Origin: Alphaproteobacteria bacterium
GTDB taxonomy: Bacteria > Pseudomonadota > Alphaproteobacteria > Ferrovibrionales > Ferrovibrionaceae
Direction of reading: 5' to 3'
Length of the DNA stretch: 33,594 nt
NCBI GenBank assembly: GCA_026126215.1
Contig: JAHCJQ010000027.1
Location: 1 to 33,594, forward strand
Positions within the stretch are counted from its first letter, which is position 1; each line of letters opens with the position of its first letter. A program made the position numbers and the translations under genes. Positions 8,714 to 16,960 of this stretch are shown piece by piece. Below the pieces are notes generated by a model. That model was not told the DNA's origin. It was given only the letters and a program-made list of their open reading frames with translations, and made no database searches.

Positions 8714-8799
8714 CCCTCACCCCGACCCTCTCCCACAAGTGGGAGAGGGAGAAGAAAGTAGCCCTCTCTTGCCTGAGTGGGAGTGGGTTGGGTGAGGGG
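8714..8799. repeat. Palindromic intergenic repeat, copy 2
   Basis: The element starts CCCTCACCC and ends GGGTGAGGGG. Its core is a perfect 11-bp stem (CCCTCTCCCAC at 8726-8736, GTGGGAGAGGG at 8739-8749) around AA. Both the core and the AAG-AGCCCTCTC segment after it match copy 1 at 3617-3720; the right half is shorter. Like copy 1, it lies between convergent genes (the ABC-F gene and the SMP-30 gene) and fills most of the gap. Confidence 0.75.
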
Positions 8800-8811
8800 C
8801 GGAAAACCGCT

Positions 8812-9843
8812 TCAGCGTTCGTTCCAGTGCACCATGGGCAGGCCGGGAACGGGCGAGGTGAAGAAGGGGATGCGCTCGCCGAACAGCGTCCCGATATAAG
8901 CGGTGCGCAGGTCGGCGCCGCCGAAGGTGATGCTCGCCATCCACGGCGCCACCTCGCTGCGCGTTGCCATCATATGCTCGGGCCCGGCATTTCCAGCCTG
9001 GTAGGCGGCCTCCAGCGCGGCGATGGCCTCGGGCCTGCCATCGTCGAAGATTGTCAGCACCTCGCCATCCGGCGTGAGCGCGATCAGCCGTTCCGCCATG
9101 ATCAGCGTCACCCAGAGATTGCCGAAGGCATCGAAGGCACAACCATCGGGGAAACCGCCAGGTCCGAAATCGGCCGGCCCGAAAGTCTCGCGCCCGGAGA
9201 GCGCGCCATCGGCGCCGACGCGGAAGCGCGTGATGCAGCGGCCGCAGGTCTCGACCGCGTAGAGCCATTCCTCGCGCGCATCGAGGCGCACCTCGTTGGT
9301 GAAGCGCAGGCCCTCGGCGACGATGCGCAAACCCTTTTCGTCGGCAAGCGCGATGTAGCCGTCGGCAAGGCCGGGACGCACTGCCTCCATCCAGTTGACG
9401 ATGCGCGTCGAGACCGTGATCCAGAGCCGGTCGCGACTGTCGCGCAGCACGAAATTGACCTTGCCGATGGGCCGGCCATCGATGCTGTCATGCAGGGTGC
9501 GGCTGCGCCCGTCGCGGGTCATGACCTCGAGCCGGTCGGTGCCGAAATTGGCGATCAGGATATCGCCGTTGCGCGCGAAGGCGAGGCCGTTGGGCAAGGT
9601 GCCCTGGGTGAAGCGCCGCGCAAGATCGGCGGTGCTGGCGAAATGCGGATCGGCGGTCTGCGCGATCAGGGTTTGCGCCCCGCCCGGGGCAATGCGCATC
9701 ACCCCGCCGCGCGCATCCGCGACCCAGAGCGAACCGTCGCGTTCCGCGAGAATGCATTCCGGGCGCTGCAATCCCTCGCCCACGAAGCGCAGATCCTGCC
9801 GTCCTATGCGAAAGCCACGCAGCGGATTGTCCGAACCGGCCAT
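8812..9843 (-). CDS. SMP-30/gluconolactonase/LRE family protein
   Basis: The 343-residue soluble protein shows repeated beta-propeller blades: ECILAERDGSLWVADARGG, PNGLAFARNGDILIANFGTD, TNEVRLDAREEWLYAVET, FPDGCAFDAFGNLWVTL. Conserved Glu, Asn and Asp at these turns fit the divalent-metal site of SMP-30 lactonases, which open sugar or other lactones. A GGGGGAGGGG tract precedes the ATG. It lies 27 bases downstream of the CoxL-like gene on the same strand, so both are probably one transcript. The pair could oxidise a compound to a lactone and then hydrolyse it, but that is inference. The substrate is unknown. Confidence 0.85.
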   Translation of the reverse strand: MAGSDNPLRGFRIGRQDLRFVGEGLQRPECILAERDGSLWVADARGGVMRIAPGGAQTLIAQTADPHFASTADLARRFTQGTLPNGLAFARNGDILIANFGTDRLEVMTRDGRSRTLHDSIDGRPIGKVNFVLRDSRDRLWITVSTRIVNWMEAVRPGLADGYIALADEKGLRIVAEGLRFTNEVRLDAREEWLYAVETCGRCITRFRVGADGALSGRETFGPADFGPGGFPDGCAFDAFGNLWVTLIMAERLIALTPDGEVLTIFDDGRPEAIAALEAAYQAGNAGPEHMMATRSEVAPWMASITFGGADLRTAYIGTLFGERIPFFTSPVPGLPMVHWNER

Positions 9844-9870
9844 GCCCCTCCCCCTCGTTCCCCGCCACCG

Positions 9871-12225
9871 TCAGCGGGCAGCGCGCAATGCTTCCCATAT
9901 CCGCAGCGGCGTTGCCGGCATGTCGATATGCATGACGCCCCGCTCTGCCAGCGCGTCGGCGACCGCATTCATGATCGCCGGCAAGGAGCCGGCGCAACCT
10001 GCCTCGCCGCAGCCCTTGACGCCAAGCGGGTTGGTGGTCGCGGGCACCGGGTGGTGTGCCTGCACGATCTCCGGCAGGCTGTCGGCGCGCGGCATGGCGT
10101 AGTCCATGAACGATCCGGAGAGGAGCTGGCCCTCGGCATCGTGCACCGTCCGCTCCATCAGCGCCTGGCCCAGCCCCTGCGCCACGCCGCCATGGACCTG
10201 GCCTTCGACCAGCATCGGATTGATGAGCGTGCCGAAATCGTTAACGGCGCTGTAGCGCACCACCCGCACCTCGCCGGTTTCGGGGTCGATCTCCACTTCC
10301 GCCACATGGCAGCCGTTCGGAAAGGCGGACGGGGCCGCCTCGAAGACATGACGCACATCGAGGGTGCGCGGCAGTCCTTCGGGCAGATCGAGCCCCTCCC
10401 TGAGCCGTGCAGCCAGTTCGAGCAGACCGATGGAGCGGTCTGTGCCCATGATGCGGAAGCGTCCGGCGGCGAACTCGATGTCGGCGCTCGCTGCCTCCAG
10501 CAGATGAGCGGCGATCTCGCGTCCCTGCTCGATCACGCGCGCCGCCGCCTCGACGATGGCGGAACCGCTCGCCATCATGGATTTCGAGCCGCCGGTGCCC
10601 CCGCCTGCGATCAGCGCGTCGCTGTCGCCCTGCAGCAGGCGGATACGCTCGAAGGGCAGGCCGAGCCGGTCGGCGAGAACCTGGGCGAACGGCGTCCAGT
10701 GGCCTTGCCCGTAATCGAGCGTGCCGGTGACGATGGTCACCTCGCCATCCGCCTCGAAGCGGATGCCGCCCATCTCGCGAGTCGGCGGCGCGGTCACTTC
10801 GAGATAATGGCCGATGCCGATGCCGCGCAGCAGGCCGCGCCGCGCCGATTCCGCCTTGCGCGCGGCGAATCCCTGCCAGTCCGCCAGGTCCAGCGCGCGC
10901 GCGAAGACGGCCGGGAAGTCGCCGCTGTCATAGATCTGCCCCGAGGCGGCGCGGTAAGGCATCTCGGATGCCCGCAGGTGATTGCGCCGCCTGATCTCCA
11001 CCCGGTCGAGCCCCGTTTCGCGCGCCGCCTGGTCGAGCAGGCGTTCCATGTAATAGTTCGATTCCGGCCTGCCAGCCCCACGATAGGCGCTGACCGGCGT
11101 CGTATTGGTCAGCACGCAGCGGCTCGAGACTTCGAGCAGCGGCACGCGATAAAGGCTCGCCACGTTCTTCACCACGTTCTGCGTCGGCGCCAGCGGCCCG
11201 ACCGTGGCGAGATAGGCGCCCATGTTGGCCAGCACGTCGATGCGCAGCGCCAGGATGCGCCCCTCCTCGTCGAGGGCGAGTTCGCCCCTCACCTCGTGAT
11301 CGCGGCCATGCTGGTCGGAGAGGAAGCTCTCCGAGCGCTCGTCCACCCATTTGACCGGCCGGCCGAATTCGCGCGCGGCATGCAGCAGGCAGACATATTC
11401 CGGATAGGCGGAGGCCTTCATGCCGAAGGATCCGCCGACATGGCCGGTCAGGATGCGCACGCGCTCCGGCGGCACGCGCAGGATGTCGCGGGCGATCTGG
11501 TTGCGCAGGCCGAACACGCCCTGGCAGCCGACATGCAACGTCCAGCGCCCGGCGGCCGTGTCGTATTCGGCGAGTGCCGCGCGCGGCTCCATCGCATTGA
11601 CGACGATCCGGTTGTTGACCAGGTCCAGCCGCGCGACGTGTCGGGCGGCGGCGAAGGCCTCCGCCACCCGCGCCGCATCGCCGAAATGGAAGTCGAGCGC
11701 CAGATTGTCCGGCACCTCGTCCCAGATGCGCGGCGCGCCGGGGGCGAGTGCCGCGCGCGGGCGCACCAGCGCCTCCAGCGGCTCGATCTCGACTTGGACG
11801 GCCTCGGTCCCGTCGCGGGCCGCGGCCCCGGTCTCCGCCACGACGCAGGCGAGCGGGTCGCCGACGAAGCGCACCCTGTCTTCCGCCAGCGCCATGCGCG
11901 GCGTCGGCCGGATGCCCTGGCCGTCGCGGCTCGGGATCTGCACCTGGCATCTGAGGCCGCCCAGGCCGGCGCGCGCCAGGTCGGCCCCGGTCAGCACGGC
12001 GACCACGCCCGGCACGGCAAGCGCGGCCGAAGTGTCGATGGCGAGAATGCGGCCATGGGCATGGCGGCTGCGCACCATCGCGGCATGAAGCTGGCCCTCG
12101 CGCCGCACATCGTCGCTATAGCGGCCCCGGCCGGTGAGCAGGATCGGGTCCTCCCGGCGCGGCACCGGCTGGCCCGGGGCGGTCGCGGCGGCGGCCGCCT
12201 CGCTTGCTGCGATCCGAATGTTCAT
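9871..12225 (-). CDS. Xanthine dehydrogenase/CoxL-family molybdopterin-binding large subunit (form II type)
   Basis: The 784-residue protein is a full-length molybdenum hydroxylase large subunit. It has the N-terminal ald_Xan_dh fold (PRREDPILLTGRGRYSDD), GHVGGSFGMKA near residue 262, and AYRGAGRPE at 380-388. AYRGAGR is the form II CoxL signature rather than the CO-oxidising AYxCSFR. The catalytic glutamate is probably E741 in GVKGCGEAG. Such enzymes hydroxylate aldehydes or aromatic heterocycles and normally need a 2Fe-2S small subunit and an FAD medium subunit. Neither is encoded on either side here, so partners must lie elsewhere. GGGGGAAA precedes the ATG. The SMP-30 gene follows on the same strand. 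Confidence 0.92.
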   Translation of the reverse strand: MNIRIAASEAAAAATAPGQPVPRREDPILLTGRGRYSDDVRREGQLHAAMVRSRHAHGRILAIDTSAALAVPGVVAVLTGADLARAGLGGLRCQVQIPSRDGQGIRPTPRMALAEDRVRFVGDPLACVVAETGAAARDGTEAVQVEIEPLEALVRPRAALAPGAPRIWDEVPDNLALDFHFGDAARVAEAFAAARHVARLDLVNNRIVVNAMEPRAALAEYDTAAGRWTLHVGCQGVFGLRNQIARDILRVPPERVRILTGHVGGSFGMKASAYPEYVCLLHAAREFGRPVKWVDERSESFLSDQHGRDHEVRGELALDEEGRILALRIDVLANMGAYLATVGPLAPTQNVVKNVASLYRVPLLEVSSRCVLTNTTPVSAYRGAGRPESNYYMERLLDQAARETGLDRVEIRRRNHLRASEMPYRAASGQIYDSGDFPAVFARALDLADWQGFAARKAESARRGLLRGIGIGHYLEVTAPPTREMGGIRFEADGEVTIVTGTLDYGQGHWTPFAQVLADRLGLPFERIRLLQGDSDALIAGGGTGGSKSMMASGSAIVEAAARVIEQGREIAAHLLEAASADIEFAAGRFRIMGTDRSIGLLELAARLREGLDLPEGLPRTLDVRHVFEAAPSAFPNGCHVAEVEIDPETGEVRVVRYSAVNDFGTLINPMLVEGQVHGGVAQGLGQALMERTVHDAEGQLLSGSFMDYAMPRADSLPEIVQAHHPVPATTNPLGVKGCGEAGCAGSLPAIMNAVADALAERGVMHIDMPATPLRIWEALRAAR

Positions 12226-12314
12226 TTTCCCCCGTCCGGCAGCATCGTCACGTCAACCGCCCGCATGATAGCCCGCACCGGCCGGCCCCTGTCACGCATC
12301 AAGCGCATGGACAT

Positions 12315-12350
12315 GCCCCGGAATGGGGCGGGCGCGCCCCGAATGGGGCG
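12315..12350. repeat. Tandem GGGGC hairpins with a 20-bp-spaced direct repeat
   Basis: Two short hairpins follow each other: GCCCC-GGAAT-GGGGC (12315-12329) and CGCCCC-GAAT-GGGGCG (12335-12350). They share the direct repeat GAATGGGGCG at 12321 and 12341, exactly 20 bases apart. A related inverse copy (GGCCCCATTTC) follows near 12367. The block lies between the divergent CoxL-like and lipoprotein genes. The two-turn spacing suits a protein-binding site. No T-run supports termination. Confidence 0.4.
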
Positions 12351-12443
12351 AAAAGACCCAATTCCGGCCCCATTTCCTCCATGGACCCCGGCCAGCCTTT
12401 TCCCATGCGGCAGATGCCGCCCCATAACGAACAGGGGGAAACG

Positions 12444-12689
12444 ATGATCCGCCTTCTTTTGGCTTCCAGTCTGTTCGCCGCCGCCCTTGCCCTGACCGCC
12501 TGCGGATCCAATCCGGGCGACAGGGCGCTGAGCGGCGCGGGCATTGGTGCAGGTATCGGCGCGGCCGGCGCGGCGGTGACCGGTGGCAGCGCGGCCGGCG
12601 GCGCCATCCTGGGCGGCGCGGCGGGTGCCGCGATCGGCGGCCTGACGAAAGAGAAGGATATCGATCTCGGCCGGCCGGTCTGGCGCTGA
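12444..12689 (+). CDS. Small glycine-zipper lipoprotein
   Basis: The 81-residue product has a lipoprotein signal (MIRLLLASSLFAAALALTAC) with a lipobox LTAC, so C20 is the predicted lipidated residue. The mature part is dominated by G-x-x-x-G repeats (GAGIGAGIGAAGAA and GGAAGAAIGG), the glycine-zipper pattern of small outer-membrane-associated proteins. AGGGGG lies 6 bases before the ATG. A GCGGCA-GA-TGCCGC hairpin at 12407-12420 sits in the leader. Relatives are often stress-induced envelope proteins, but no specific role is known. It converges on the carbonic anhydrase gene. Confidence 0.85.
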   Translation: MIRLLLASSLFAAALALTACGSNPGDRALSGAGIGAGIGAAGAAVTGGSAAGGAILGGAAGAAIGGLTKEKDIDLGRPVWR

Positions 12690-12709
12690 CCGGCCGTTGG
12701 CCCCGCGCT

Positions 12710-12739
12710 CCGCGGGCTGGCCGCCTGGTCAGCCCGCGG
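12710..12739. terminator. Hairpin between lipoprotein and carbonic anhydrase genes
   Basis: CCGCGGGCTG (12710-12719) and CAGCCCGCGG (12730-12739) are perfect 10-bp inverted repeats between the two convergent genes. The right arm reaches into the last codons of the carbonic anhydrase gene. No T-run follows on either strand, so it is a bidirectional terminator candidate of the T-less kind or a 3'-end stabiliser. Confidence 0.45.
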
Positions 12740-13370
12740 GCAGCGCCGCGGCGCGGTTGCTCTCGGTGATCGGCGGCGTGAGCTGGCGCAGCAGCCCGTC
12801 CTGGAGACCGTAGATCACCGGATGGATGGCGAGTTTCTGCCGGCGCGCCCAGGCATCGTGCACGATCTGGGTCTGCAGCAGGTTGCGCACCTGGCGCAGC
12901 ACGTTCAGTTCGCAAAGCCGGTCGAGGCGGCGCTCGTCGGTGCCGAGTGCCGCCAGTTCATGGTCGTGGTCCTGGCAGATGTCGCGCACCGGCCGGATCC
13001 AGTGATCGGCGAGCCCGACCCGCTCGCCACGAAAGGCGGCGCGCACGCCAGAGCAGCCATAATGTCCGCAGACGATGATATGCTCGATCTTCAGCACGTC
13101 GACGGCGAACTGCACCACTGCGAGGCAATTGAGGTCGGCGAGCTGGACCAGGTTCGCCACGTTGCGGTGCACGAACAGCTCGCCCGGCTGCAGGCCGACG
13201 ATCTCGTTGGCCGGCACTCGGCTGTCGGAACAACCGATCCAGAGATGCTTGGGCGTCTGCTGCTCGGCCAGCGAGCGGAAGAAGCCCGGCGTGCTCGCCT
13301 CCATCTTGCGCGCCCAGGCCGCGTTGCGGGCCAGCAGATCCTCGATCCCCAGGGGATTGTGCAGCGCCAT
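12729..13370 (-). CDS. can: Beta-class carbonic anhydrase
   Basis: The enzyme hydrates CO2 to bicarbonate with a zinc ion held by Cys, His and Cys. The motifs are all present: CSDSR (Cys plus the Asp-Arg dyad), and GHYGCSG with the His and second Cys. ELFVHRNVANLV and CELNVLRQV match the Escherichia coli Can type. The ATG at 13370 gives 213 residues and an N-terminus aligned with known family members (IEDLLARNAAWARKM). AAGGAA lies 9 bases upstream. A GTG at 13400 overlaps the DUF2066 stop by four bases and is an alternative start. It lies last in the minus-strand run that begins with the PadR gene. Confidence 0.93.
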   Translation of the reverse strand: MALHNPLGIEDLLARNAAWARKMEASTPGFFRSLAEQQTPKHLWIGCSDSRVPANEIVGLQPGELFVHRNVANLVQLADLNCLAVVQFAVDVLKIEHIIVCGHYGCSGVRAAFRGERVGLADHWIRPVRDICQDHDHELAALGTDERRLDRLCELNVLRQVRNLLQTQIVHDAWARRQKLAIHPVIYGLQDGLLRQLTPPITESNRAAALPAG

Positions 13371-13396
13371 GTCTTGCCGTTCCTTCCTCTCGATCC

Positions 13397-14224
13397 TCAC
13401 TCGATTCCCGCCATCACCCGCGCCGCGCCGGCGAGACCCTCGCCGATGGCCCGGTCGAAGGTGGCGCGCGGGCTGCGAAAGCCGCGCTCGCGCGCCGTTG
13501 CTCCGTGGCGCGCGCGCCAGTCGGTGTCCCAGTATCCCTCCGGCCCGAGACGCATGAAACCGCGCAGCACCGCGCCGGCTCCCGCCTTGCGGACCAGTGC
13601 CTCGATCGCCGCGTCGGCCGCCCGGTCGGGACCGCGCGCGGCGGAAGCGAGCAGTGCCGGGTCCGGCGCCGCCCCCTCTTCCGGCAGGGTCACGGGAAGC
13701 GCCCGCCGCGCCGCGATGGCAAGCAGCGCCTCGCGCTGGCCGATGCCCCGCGCGGAGGTGCCGCTCACCACATAGCGGCGCTGGCTGTCGTCGATGCCGA
13801 TCAGCACCAGCAGCTTCGGCCGCTCGCCCATCCAGGGCCGCGCGCCGATCTCCGCCAGCGCCCGGGCGATCGCCGCCTCCGAGAAGCGCGTCTCAAGCCA
13901 GTAGGAGCGGTCGCGCGTGCCCTGCTCGTGATTGATCTTGCGGCCATGCCGGTCGGCATAGGCAAAGCCGGCAAGGAAATCCCCGGCGCGCGGCAGGAGC
14001 GGCTCCAGCCGCCCGTCGTCGAGCAGGCGCGCATCCCCGCTCACCTTGACCAGCACCTCCGCCAGTCCCTCGCGGAAGCCGCGCGCCCGTTCGGCCGGAT
14101 CCTCGCGGCCGGTGACGATGACGCGGCCGGTCAGCAGTTCGCGCGCGATCTCCGCCGCCCGCGCGGTGGCGACATCCGCAGCCAGGACCAGAACAGGCAG
14201 CAGCGCCGCGACGCGCCCGCGCAT
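13397..14224 (-). CDS. DUF2066 domain-containing exported protein
   Basis: The 275-residue protein starts with a probable signal peptide (MRGRVAALLPVLVLAADVATARAAE). Its first half shows the DUF2066 pattern: VIVTGREDPAERARGFREGLAEVLVKVSGD, followed by the FAYADRHG segment and the YWLETRFSEAAIARAL segment. The second half has RPKLLVLIGID, then an Ala/Arg-rich segment. The family is of unknown function and is widespread in Proteobacteria, presumably periplasmic. GGAGGGGG precedes the ATG. It lies 36 bases after the MFS gene and touches the carbonic anhydrase gene, so co-transcription is likely. Confidence 0.8.
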   Translation of the reverse strand: MRGRVAALLPVLVLAADVATARAAEIARELLTGRVIVTGREDPAERARGFREGLAEVLVKVSGDARLLDDGRLEPLLPRAGDFLAGFAYADRHGRKINHEQGTRDRSYWLETRFSEAAIARALAEIGARPWMGERPKLLVLIGIDDSQRRYVVSGTSARGIGQREALLAIAARRALPVTLPEEGAAPDPALLASAARGPDRAADAAIEALVRKAGAGAVLRGFMRLGPEGYWDTDWRARHGATARERGFRSPRATFDRAIGEGLAGAARVMAGIE

Positions 14225-14260
14225 CGACCCCCTCCATCCAGAGCCTTGAGGCAGACAGGT

Positions 14261-15508
14261 CTACCCCGTCCGGCCCGAGGCCGCAAACCAGAATGCGAGG
14301 GCGGAGAGGGTGGAGACGGCGAAGATGGTCCAGAGCACCGCGTCGTAGCCGCCGGCGATCTGCCAGATCAGTGCCGCCGCCAGCGGGGCGAGCGACTTGG
14401 CGAGGAGTGCCGGCATGGTGAGCGCGCCGTTGATCGTCCCGTAGCCCTCCGAGCCGATCAGTTCCGGCACCACTGTGCCGCGCACGATGGTCATGATGCC
14501 GTTGGCCGAGCCATAGATGCAGGCGAAGGTCGCGAGCCAGGCGAAATGCGGTGGTGCGAGCGTCAGGATCAGGATGCTCGCTGGCAGGCCAAGCACGACG
14601 AAAGCCCCGGCGCGCCGCGCCGTCATGTGGCGGCCCAGCGCGAAGATCGCGATTCGCCCCACCACCTGCATCGGCCCGAAGATGGTGAAGGTGGCGACGA
14701 TGGTCGCCGTATCGACGGCGCGTTCGGCAAGCAGCGGGAAGAAGTGGAAGGTCACGGTGGTGAAGGTGATGTTGTAGGCGACGAAGCAGACGGCGAGGCC
14801 CCAGAAGGCGCGGGTCGCGAGCGCGCGCCTGAGCGGCCCGCGCGCCCGCGCCGCGCCCGCCTCGGGCGAAGCCGCCGGCGGCACGTCCTGCGCGGCGCGC
14901 GGCAGGCCGGGCGGCAGCAGGAAGAAATGCACGGCGGCGCAATAGAGCAGATTGCAGGCGGCGAGCACGAGCAGCGCCTCGCGCCAGCCCTGCAGCTCGA
15001 CGATGAGCTGGCAGAGCGGCACGAAGACCGTGCCGGCGAAGCCGCCGACCAGGGTCAGCGCGGTGATGGCGCGTCGGTAGTCCTTGCCGAAATGCTGGGT
15101 CACCACGGCAAAGGCGGGCTCGTAGAGCACGCTCGCCATGGCGACTCCCATCAGGATGTAGAGCAGGTAGAACAGCTCGATGGAGACCACCTGCGACCAG
15201 GCGAGCAGCAGCAGCGCCGCCGCCAGCGAGCCCGCCGTCATCACCGCGCGCCCGCCATGGCGGTCGATCCAGGCGCCGACCGGCAGCGCGGCAAGGCCGG
15301 CAGCCAGCAGGCCAAGCGAGAGCGCGCCGTTCAACTCGCTCTTCGACCAGCCCAGCTCCTGCTCCATCGGCAGGACGAGGACGGCGAAGGCATAATAGAG
15401 CGAGCCCCAGGAGACGAGCTGGCCGAAGGCGAGCGCCCAGACCATGGTCCAGGCGCGCCGCCCGCTCAGGGCCGTTCCCGCTTCCCCTGCCAGCGCCGTC
15501 TGCGTCAT
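14261..15508 (-). CDS. MFS transporter linked to the flavoprotein
   Basis: The 415-residue protein has about 12 membrane segments. The opening GQLVSWGSLYYAFAVLVLP and EQELGWSKSELNGALSLGLL resemble the oxalate/formate- and monocarboxylate-type MFS groups. GAWIDRHGGRAVMTAG is the loop 2-3 motif. GGGGGAG lies just before the ATG at 15508. It starts 11 bases after the flavoprotein stop, so the two are surely one operon, and it may export or import that enzyme's substrate or product. A role in metalloid or organoarsenical efflux is a hypothesis based on the cysteine-rich neighbours, not on this sequence. Confidence 0.85.
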   Translation of the reverse strand: MTQTALAGEAGTALSGRRAWTMVWALAFGQLVSWGSLYYAFAVLVLPMEQELGWSKSELNGALSLGLLAAGLAALPVGAWIDRHGGRAVMTAGSLAAALLLLAWSQVVSIELFYLLYILMGVAMASVLYEPAFAVVTQHFGKDYRRAITALTLVGGFAGTVFVPLCQLIVELQGWREALLVLAACNLLYCAAVHFFLLPPGLPRAAQDVPPAASPEAGAARARGPLRRALATRAFWGLAVCFVAYNITFTTVTFHFFPLLAERAVDTATIVATFTIFGPMQVVGRIAIFALGRHMTARRAGAFVVLGLPASILILTLAPPHFAWLATFACIYGSANGIMTIVRGTVVPELIGSEGYGTINGALTMPALLAKSLAPLAAALIWQIAGGYDAVLWTIFAVSTLSALAFWFAASGRTG

Positions 15509-15519
15509 CTCCCCCGCCG

Positions 15520-16833
15520 TCACCCGCAACAGGCCGCCGCGCCGACCGTGACCTTTGCCTTTGCTGTCGCCTTCGGCGTCACGCCGCAGACGCCGGTCTC
15601 CGGCAGAACCAACTCGACGCGCGCGGCCGCCGGTGCATCGCCCGCCAGTTCCGCCGCCACCGATCGTGCCTGCTCGTAGCCCGTCGCCAGCAGGAAGGTC
15701 GGCGCCCGACCATAGGCTTTCATGCCCAGTATATAGAAGTCCTTCTCCGGATGCCGCAGCTCCCGTGCCCCGTGCGGGCGGACGGTGCCGCAACTATGCA
15801 GGTTCGGGTCGATCATCGGTCCCAGGGCTGCCGGACATTCGAGCCAGGAATCGAGGCCGAGCCGCACCTCGCGCAGCATGTCCAGATCGGGACGGAAGCC
15901 GGTCGCCACCACGACGCGGTCGACTTCGCGCGCCTGCATCGCCGCGCCAAGCCGCCCTTCGACCCGGATCCGCCCCGTGCCGGTTCTCTTAATCGCGCCG
16001 GCCCGGAAAGGTGCCAGGACTTCGACCGCGTCGGCGGCGACGGCCCGCCTGGCCGCCTCGCCCAGTTGGCCACGTGCCGCAAGCTGGTCGGCGGCGCCGC
16101 CACCGAACACGCTTTCGATATTCTCCCGCCGCAGGACCCAGACGATGCGCGTGCCCGGTACCTCGCCAGCCAGGGTCAGCAGATCGAGCACCACGTTGAT
16201 TGCGGAATGGCCGCTGCCGGCCACCAGGGTCGTGCGGCCGGCGAAGTCGGCGCGCCGCGCGCCCCGCACGTCGGGAATGCCGTGATCGAGCAGGCCGAGC
16301 CGCCACAGTTCCGCCTCGCCGGCGAGCGGCAGGCCGCCCGATCCGAGCGGGTTGGGCTGGCCCCAGGTCCCCGAGGCGTCGATCACGGCGTGGGCGAGCA
16401 GCGCGCTTTCCCCGCCCGCCGGATCGCGCAGGCGGAGATGGAAGGGTGCGTCCTCGCGGCCGCCGGAGCGCACCTTGTCCATGTCAAGCCGCCCGACCGA
16501 GACCACTTCCGCGCCAAAGCGGATGCGCGGACGCAGCACCGGCAGGGCGGCGAGCGGTTCAAGATAATGCTCGACCAGTTCATGCCCGGTCGGCAACCGG
16601 GCCTGATCGGGCGCCGTCCAGCCCGCGCCCTCGAGCAGCCGCCGCGCGGCGGCGTCGATGCAATATTGCCAGGGCGAGAACATCGCCACATGGCCCCATT
16701 GGCGGATCGCGCTTCCCACTTCACGCCCCTTCTCGAGCACCAGCGGCTCGAGGCCGCGCTCGAGCAGATGGGCCGCCACCGCCAGCCCGACCGGGCCGGC
16801 ACCGATCACCGCCACAGGAAGTCCCTGATTCAT
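15520..16833 (-). CDS. FAD/NAD(P)-dependent oxidoreductase, flavin-monooxygenase type, with C-terminal Cys pair
   Basis: The 437-residue soluble enzyme has an N-terminal FAD site (GAGPVG, residues 11-16) and a second nucleotide site (VAGSGHSA, about 204-211). It also has the ATGFRPD motif (310-316) seen in flavin monooxygenases and thioredoxin-reductase-like proteins. The C-terminus carries LPETGVCG (C416) and ends AACCG (C435, C436). From memory this tail resembles flavoproteins encoded in arsenic-resistance clusters (ArsO or ArsV-like), which would oxidise trivalent arsenicals. I could not run a search, so that match is tentative. The ATG at 16833 follows a long purine-rich tract (GGAGAGGAGAAGGGG). 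Upstream in-frame starts would run through the palindromic intergenic region. Confidence 0.82.
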   Translation of the reverse strand: MNQGLPVAVIGAGPVGLAVAAHLLERGLEPLVLEKGREVGSAIRQWGHVAMFSPWQYCIDAAARRLLEGAGWTAPDQARLPTGHELVEHYLEPLAALPVLRPRIRFGAEVVSVGRLDMDKVRSGGREDAPFHLRLRDPAGGESALLAHAVIDASGTWGQPNPLGSGGLPLAGEAELWRLGLLDHGIPDVRGARRADFAGRTTLVAGSGHSAINVVLDLLTLAGEVPGTRIVWVLRRENIESVFGGGAADQLAARGQLGEAARRAVAADAVEVLAPFRAGAIKRTGTGRIRVEGRLGAAMQAREVDRVVVATGFRPDLDMLREVRLGLDSWLECPAALGPMIDPNLHSCGTVRPHGARELRHPEKDFYILGMKAYGRAPTFLLATGYEQARSVAAELAGDAPAAARVELVLPETGVCGVTPKATAKAKVTVGAAACCG

Positions 16834-16902
16834 GTCCCCTTCTCCTCTCCTCGCCGCCGCACCGCGCGCGGCTCGCAATTGCTTCATCCATACCTCATTC
16901 AT

Positions 16903-16927
16903 CCACACATCGATGCTCGATGTATGG
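16903..16927. promoter_or_regulatory. Candidate operator before the flavoprotein gene
   Basis: CCACACATCGA and TCGATGTATGG are 11-bp inverted repeats with one mismatch and a 3-base centre (TGC). They lie between the PadR stop and the flavoprotein start. The ACAT/ATGT arms resemble PadR operators (ATGT-N8-ACAT). The right arm CTCGATGTAT (16916-16925) recurs as CTCAATGTGT at 17433-17442, over the -35 region of the PadR promoter. No T-run follows the hairpin on the minus strand, so an operator fits better than a terminator. Confidence 0.5.
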
Positions 16928-16931
16928 AGGC

Positions 16932-16960
16932 AAAAAAAATCAGCAGCATTCCCCGGCCGC
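16932..16960 (-). terminator. Weak terminator-like signal at the end of the PadR gene
   Basis: Eight T residues follow directly after the PadR stop codon on the minus strand (16932-16939). They are preceded by a short stem, GCGGC and GCTGC with one G-T pair, around an 8-base loop inside the last codons. The stem is weak and three bases separate it from the T-run. It may attenuate readthrough into the flavoprotein gene. Confidence 0.3.

Noticed and set aside
9871..12225. Aerobic CO dehydrogenase
   Set aside because: The active-site segment reads AYRGAGR, not AYxCSFR, and CoxM and CoxS are not encoded nearby.
8575..12447. Long + strand frame opposite the SMP-30 and CoxL-like genes
   Set aside because: Low-complexity composition, no motifs, and both genes on the other strand have full family signatures.
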